A stretch of DNA of 64,000 nt, from positions 372,001 to 436,000 of the forward strand of contig CAVVUC010000004.1 in assembly GCA_963751395.1 (NCBI GenBank), written 5' to 3'. A program made the translations under genes and the position numbers. This DNA is from CAVVUC01 sp963751395. GTDB lineage: Bacteria; Verrucomicrobiota; Verrucomicrobiia; Chthoniobacterales; Chthoniobacteraceae. Numbering within the stretch: the stretch's first letter is position 1; the number at the start of each line of letters is the position of its first letter. The notes below the pieces were generated by a model, which was not told the DNA's origin, did no database searches, and saw only the letters and a program-made list of their open reading frames with translations. This document shows positions 60,142-64,000 of this stretch, piece after piece.

Positions 60142-60932
60142 CAGGGGCGCGGGAAAACTTTCCAGTGTGCGTAGTCGCAGACGACGATGATCTGCGATCC
60201 GACGAAAGCCAAATACAGGTCGCCCGAAGCCTGGCCGACGCCGATCGCAGCGGAGCCTTTGCGGGGAATGTTGAAGGTGACGGCAACCGCGTTGCCTGGG
60301 GCCGCGACGATCTGAACGGGAGTTGCCGTGATGCGGGAAGCGTAGGGCGCGTTGAGCGCCTGCTTCAGGTCGGAGAAATCGCCGAGCGCGGAGCTTTGCA
60401 GCGAGTATTTCTGGTCGGGAAAGCCGCGCAATTTCGTGAAGCCGGTCAGTTGATAGACCCAGGGTTTTCCGAAGCGGTCATTGAGCGGCTGGCGGGCGTC
60501 GGCGGAAATTTTCGGGCTCGCGACGAGCTGGTCGAGGGATTTGGGGTAGGCGACTTCCTTGCGGTAATAAAGCTGCAAAGCGGCGGCGACTTTTTCCCGG
60601 TCAAAGCGCGTGAGCCAGCCCAGCGCGATGCGGCGCAAGCCTTCGCCTGTCGGGCCGGCGGGCGAGTTGACGTAAGGCTGCATGAGCTGCAGCGCCTCGT
60701 CGTCGCGCCCGGCTCGAAAGTCGTGCCACGCTTCAATTCCGCGCGCAACGGGCACCAGCGGGTCGCTCACATTCGCGGTTGCGAAATCCCTGCACGCCTT
60801 GATTGCCGCGTCGTGATTGTCGGGCGCGGCAACGTGCTGTTTCCAAATTTCGAGCAGCGCGGCTTCGTTGGCCCCGCGCGCCGTTGCGCAGAGAGTGAGC
60901 ACCAGCAGAGTTATGACTCGGACGCCGTTCAC
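60141..60932 (-). CDS. Exported protein of the VWA operon (hypothetical)
   Basis: The 263 aa product starts at GTG 60932 within a GTGA overlap with the previous stop. It has a signal peptide (NGVRVITLLVLTLCATARG, about 20 residues) and a helical, TPR-like first half (EIWKQHVAAPDNHDAAIKAC). A segment YYRKEVAYPKSLDQLVASPK is reminiscent of pseudopilin C-terminal regions, including FGKPWVYQLTG. It may be a periplasmic partner of the BatA/VWA complex. No known function. Confidence 0.75.
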   Translation of the reverse strand: MNGVRVITLLVLTLCATARGANEAALLEIWKQHVAAPDNHDAAIKACRDFATANVSDPLVPVARGIEAWHDFRAGRDDEALQLMQPYVNSPAGPTGEGLRRIALGWLTRFDREKVAAALQLYYRKEVAYPKSLDQLVASPKISADARQPLNDRFGKPWVYQLTGFTKLRGFPDQKYSLQSSALGDFSDLKQALNAPYASRITATPVQIVAAPGNAVAVTFNIPRKGSAAIGVGQASGDLYLAFVGSQIIVVCDYAHWKVFPRP

Positions 60933-61576
60933 GGCTTCGATCCCGCTGCCGCCCGCTGCTGCTTGCGTTTCGCGATCTCCGTTTCAAGAAACTCGCACCA
61001 CGCTTTCGGCCCGCCCGCGGCCAGCACGCTGTCGCGTTGCTGCAGCAGGTCGCGGTCGCGCGCTTCGAGGTGGATCGGACGAGGCCCCTCGGTGTAGCTG
61101 TAAAAGGTCGCGCCGGGGTTCACTTCGGAGAGCAGTTCCTTGCCTGCCTTCGGGGTGAGCCGGTCCTTGTGCCGGACGATCGTGTTCTCGAGCAGGATCG
61201 CGTTGGTCGCGGGATCAAGCCCCGCCACCTTGCCGGTGACCGCGATTGCGTTGCCGACTTTTGACACCGGCTCCTCGCGCAAAAGCGAGAGCGACACGGG
61301 CATCGTGACCGTGAACTTCACATCGAGATACGAAGCCGGTTCAAATGCCGAGATTCGCACGCCCGTGCGACCTCCTTCGGTGACCTCCTGCATTTCCATG
61401 ATCTGAAGATACCGGAAGAAATGCGGACGGCCCTGCGCGTCATCGAGCAACGCTTTTTTCGCCTGCGGTTTTTTCGCTTCGACAAGCGCAAGGGCGAGGT
61501 CGTTGCCATTCGAGGTATCGGCCTGGGCGTGGAGCACGAAGGCAAGCGCCAGGGCGGCGGAGAGAAATGTCTTCAT
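60929..61576 (-). CDS. Exported protein of the VWA operon (hypothetical)
   Basis: The product is 215 aa from the ATG at 61576 (a TTG lies one codon upstream). It has a signal peptide MKTFLSAALALAFVLHAQA and a mature part with strands (TGVRISAFEPASYLDVKFTV) and a C-terminal Lys/Arg-rich tail. NAILLENTIVRHKDRLTPKA suggests an SH3-like repeat. Start and stop overlap the adjacent genes, so it is translated as part of the operon. No family is recognised. Confidence 0.7.
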   Translation of the reverse strand: MKTFLSAALALAFVLHAQADTSNGNDLALALVEAKKPQAKKALLDDAQGRPHFFRYLQIMEMQEVTEGGRTGVRISAFEPASYLDVKFTVTMPVSLSLLREEPVSKVGNAIAVTGKVAGLDPATNAILLENTIVRHKDRLTPKAGKELLSEVNPGATFYSYTEGPRPIHLEARDRDLLQQRDSVLAAGGPKAWCEFLETEIAKRKQQRAAAGSKP

Positions 61577-62913
61577 CAATGCGTGACAGAATACATCAGG
61601 ATGTTCTGGCCGAGCTGCGTGGCGCTGACATCGTTGAGCCCGCGCGCATACGGCGATTGCGACATCTCCCAGCCGCCCGCAAGTCCGAACGGGCTGTAGA
61701 TGACGCTATAGTTTCCCGCGATCTCGATGCCGAGCAGCATCGGCTCCGCGCGCGCCTGGCCGCTCTCCTGCATGAGCGCCGGCGTGACCCCGACCGCCGT
61801 GATGTTGTTCGGCTCCTTGAAGATGCCGGCGGTGAGTGGAATGCGCGTGAGTTGTTTGTCCGGCAGCACGGCGCGCAACATCTGCCGAAATGCCAGATCG
61901 AACCCTTTGCGCCCGCAGCAGGCTTCGCCAAAAAGCATTCCGCCGTTTTCGAGGTAACGCTTGAGCGCGGCTTTTTCGGCGTCGCTCAACTCGAAGTATT
62001 CGTGGCCGGTCATGTAGATCACTGGCGAGTTGAAGATTGCCGGATCGGTGAGGCGCAGCTCTTTCAACCCGAACTTCACCGGGATGCCGGTGCGCGCGTT
62101 GAATGTCTGCATCATCACCGACAGTCCCGCGTGGCGCGTCTTCCACACGCCGTCGTACACGACCTGCGCGAGCGAGACCGTGTCCGAATACGACTGCAGC
62201 TTGTCCACGAATTTCATCGCCTGCGCCGCGTTCTTCGCCCAGGCGCGCATCGCCGAGGCGTAGTTGAGAATGTTTACGCCGAGTTTGAAGGCCGACTCCG
62301 GCTTGTAGGCCTGCCACTCGTCTTTCACCTCGCCCTGCCAGCCCACGGCCATGCACCAGCGCGAGACGAGTACGACGACCCGGCAGTTGATCTCGATGGC
62401 GTCGAACCACGGCTCGTCGCCGCGAAAGCCCGATGCGCGCACAGAGGGTGTGTATTCCACGCGATCGACGTCGTAGTAGGAGTGGAAGATCGGATGATCC
62501 GATGCGATGCGCTGGAGCGGCTGCTCCGGAAAGATCTGTTTCAGTTCGCGCACAACCGAGTTGTAGAAAGGCGCCGAGCCAAGGCCGGTGTTGTAGATGA
62601 TCATGCCGCCCGCGAGCAGATACTCGCGCAGCTTCTGCCGCTCGGCCGGGCTGTAGCGGAAATTGTAATGCCCGCTGCGATAGAGTACCGGGTTCTTCTC
62701 CGGATCGGTGCTGATCTCGGCTAGCGAGCGAACGTCCATTTGGAAATTGGCGTCCACCTGCTGCTTCATGCTCTTGAGCAGGTTGTTCACGTCGTTCGGC
62801 GTGGCGTTCCAGTAGATGTCCGGGCCGTAAAGTTCCTCGCCCGTCTGCGCATGCGCGGGCGCGATCATGGCCAACACGGCCAACGCCCCGGCGACCTGAA
62901 GCAACATTCGCAT
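61576..62913 (-). CDS. DUF4159 exported protein, first gene of the long operon
   Basis: The 445 aa product starts at the ATG at 62913 with signal peptide MRMLLQVAGALAVLAMIAPA..HAQ; the frame upstream to 62964 is not signal-like. Two related halves follow. The first is YRSGHYNFRYSPAERQKLRE then YLLAGGMIIYNTGLGSAPFY; the second is VIYMTGHEYFELSDAEKAAL then KRYLENGGMLFGEACCGRKG. The halves share the DUF4159 Rossmann-like pattern, so this is a tandem duplication. DUF4159 genes regularly accompany BatA/DUF58 operons. The region up to 63055 must hold its promoter. Confidence 0.88.
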   Translation of the reverse strand: MRMLLQVAGALAVLAMIAPAHAQTGEELYGPDIYWNATPNDVNNLLKSMKQQVDANFQMDVRSLAEISTDPEKNPVLYRSGHYNFRYSPAERQKLREYLLAGGMIIYNTGLGSAPFYNSVVRELKQIFPEQPLQRIASDHPIFHSYYDVDRVEYTPSVRASGFRGDEPWFDAIEINCRVVVLVSRWCMAVGWQGEVKDEWQAYKPESAFKLGVNILNYASAMRAWAKNAAQAMKFVDKLQSYSDTVSLAQVVYDGVWKTRHAGLSVMMQTFNARTGIPVKFGLKELRLTDPAIFNSPVIYMTGHEYFELSDAEKAALKRYLENGGMLFGEACCGRKGFDLAFRQMLRAVLPDKQLTRIPLTAGIFKEPNNITAVGVTPALMQESGQARAEPMLLGIEIAGNYSVIYSPFGLAGGWEMSQSPYARGLNDVSATQLGQNILMYSVTH

Positions 62914-63054
62914 GAAAGGATCAAACACGCTTTTCGGGAGGTTTTGGAAAGAGGGGTTGGCCAAGGAAATTGTTTGCGCTTCTGGCAGGCTGATGCATGA
63001 TCAGATAAACGAAACTCAGGGAGGATTCAAGCCACCCTTGCGCGTTTCTTTTAA

Positions 63055-63327
63055 ATGAAAAAACACGCTGCCAAACAAGTAATGAGCACCGCGCTGGCCG
63101 CCACCCTTTGCGTCGGAACGGTTCTTGCCGGAGATGGGAGTGACGAAAAAGGTTTTGTTCCGCCTCCGCGCGAAATGAAGAAGCCGCCGGCCCCGCCGCG
63201 CACGGCATCCTCCTCGGAATCGACTTTGGCATGCTGCTGCTGTCCGGTGACGCCGATGTCGCGGACAGAAGCAAAGAAGCCGCCGGAGCCGCCGGTTCTG
63301 ATCACGAAGATCAGGGAAGGCCAGTGA
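63055..63327 (+). CDS. Small exported Pro-rich protein with a Cys4 run
   Basis: The 90 aa product has a signal peptide at residues 1-25 (KKHAAKQVMSTALAATLCVG, cut near LAG). The mature part has two Pro-rich flanks (EKGFVPPPREMKKPPAPPR and KKPPEPPVL) around SSSESTLACCCCPVTPM. Four consecutive Cys preceded by Ser/Thr and followed by Pro-Val-Thr recall the cores of azole-forming peptide precursors, but the Sec signal is atypical for those; metal or disulfide binding is an alternative. It is divergent from the DUF4159 operon with 141 bp between the starts. Confidence 0.65.
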   Translation: MKKHAAKQVMSTALAATLCVGTVLAGDGSDEKGFVPPPREMKKPPAPPRTASSSESTLACCCCPVTPMSRTEAKKPPEPPVLITKIREGQ

Positions 63328-63388
63328 GTTTGACCGGCTGTTATTTGCCTTCACGACGCTGATGTGTCGGTAACTTGAGAGCAACTGC

Positions 63389-64000
63389 TTGCACCGGCCA
63401 CACTTCATCCTCGGCATTCGACTGCAACCGCTGCTCGCGGGACTTGCGGTCCTGTTCAGTGCCACCCTCGGCGCGTCCGCCGCAACCGAATGGCAGGTCC
63501 CGGAGGCGCTGTTGCGCTTCGAGGTCGCGCTTTCCCGCAAACCGACACACACCTCCGCCGGCTACTACGTTCATCTGCCTGATGGCGGCATCCTGCGCGG
63601 CGCGCCGCCGTCGCCTATGGTCACGACGGAAGACGGCAAGGTGCTTTCCAGCGCCGTTCTTTGGTTCAACCCGGAGAGCGGTTTCTCGCTGGTTTTTGCC
63701 GATCCCGGTTCGTCGGCCAGCTCTGTTTACGTCTATGTCCGCACCGACCGCGCGCCGCAGCTCTGGAAGCCCGCAAGCGGACTGACGCCGAGCGCGCTCC
63801 TCTGCGCACATCCCGGACGCGACAGCATTGCCGCCGCACAGAGTCTTGGAAATTTTGGGCGGGTCGATGCGTCGGTGCATGCGATCGCCAAGGCCGGAAT
63901 CCATCGCGCCCCCCTCAGCATCGGTGGCGATGAAAGCGGACGGCCCCGCCCCGGTTCCTTCTACCTGCTCTCCTATTTGGAAGCGACCGACCCGGGCAAA
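63389..64000 (+). CDS. Exported protein, 3' end beyond the window
   Basis: The frame is open from a stop at 63371 to the window end (204 codons). The only early start is TTG at 63389, followed by a signal-like stretch (LQPLLAGLAVLFSATLGASA, then AATEW). The mature part is beta-rich with SKP/PSP-type loops: YYVHLPDGGILRGAPPSP, VLWFNPESGFSLVFADPGSS, VYVYVRTDRAPQLWKPASG. This looks like a secreted or outer-membrane-associated domain. No family is recognised. It follows the small Cys-rich gene after 61 bp and may be co-transcribed with it. Confidence 0.6.
   Translation, partial: MHRPHFILGIRLQPLLAGLAVLFSATLGASAATEWQVPEALLRFEVALSRKPTHTSAGYYVHLPDGGILRGAPPSPMVTTEDGKVLSSAVLWFNPESGFSLVFADPGSSASSVYVYVRTDRAPQLWKPASGLTPSALLCAHPGRDSIAAAQSLGNFGRVDASVHAIAKAGIHRAPLSIGGDESGRPRPGSFYLLSYLEATDPGK

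Noticed and set aside
55097..60174. Two very long plus-strand frames (662 and 828 codons) opposite the VWA operon
   Set aside because: They mirror GC-rich coding DNA on the minus strand; no recognisable protein features.
1..64000. CRISPR arrays
   Set aside because: No set of regularly spaced short direct repeats was seen anywhere; the repeats present are IS ends, att copies and palindromes.

Overview
The window reads as bacterial chromosome of high GC, probably Verrucomicrobiota. That assignment is an inference from gene content: a DUF4159/DUF58/BatA/VWA/DUF4175 operon, a complex I cluster with two NuoM subunits, MITE-like palindromes and the style of the IS elements. No rRNA or taxonomic marker is present. 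Two kinds of DNA alternate: a mobile left third (about 0.8-20.7 kb) and a stable, densely packed right two thirds (20.8-64 kb).

Left third. A tRNA-Glu(TTC) gene at 1459 is an integration hotspot. Its last 25 bp recur at 9082-9106, bracketing a 7.6 kb relic. This relic holds the N-terminal part of a tyrosine integrase, an inverted block of phage head genes (two connector-like genes, capsid, scaffold, S49 protease), a frameshifted AAA/DUF4143 ATPase gene, a group II intron and the C-terminal scrap of a large helicase. A second, intact integrase with a frameshifted follower and an excisionase-like gene starts just after the second att copy. From 11.7 to 20.7 kb IS elements are nested. A GT39-like membrane glycosyltransferase gene is broken by an IS481/ISNCY-like element (16 bp target duplication), which is itself broken by an IS110-family element, and again by an IS630 element. 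A second IS630 copy with the same transposase and an IS66 element (8 bp duplication) both sit in an old IS5-family transposase gene. The exact junctions can be read, so the order of events can be reconstructed.

The IS110 element carries a 274 bp leader. In it, 8-mers that include the CT core match the occupied target and the element's own right end, as expected of a bridge RNA.

Right two thirds. Genes for the glyoxylate shunt (aceB-aceA-dodecin) diverge from lysR-aceK. A PfkB-family kinase gene precedes a tightly coupled nuoH-J-K-L-M-[ORF6N]-M2-N cluster. Almost every junction there is an ATGA overlap, including those around an unrelated ORF6N DNA-binding gene. The second NuoM has Leu in place of the TM7 channel lysine. 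Next come an L,D-transpeptidase, a three-gene DnaJ/membrane/lipoprotein set, a Ca2+/H+ antiporter, a 2TM K+ channel with glycogen phosphorylase, and a GT87 enzyme.

From 62.9 down to 46.0 kb one long minus-strand transcription unit runs DUF4159, two small exported proteins, DUF58, BatA/VWA, VWA, an exported jelly-roll-like protein, DUF4175, a SagB-type dehydrogenase lipoprotein, an OYE-GltD fusion flavoprotein and a YcaO protein. SagB plus YcaO is the enzyme pair of azole-forming peptide modification. A divergent gene at the head of the operon encodes a small exported protein with a Cys-Cys-Cys-Cys run. This coupling of a membrane/VWA complex to SagB/OYE/YcaO chemistry is the best candidate here for an undescribed system.
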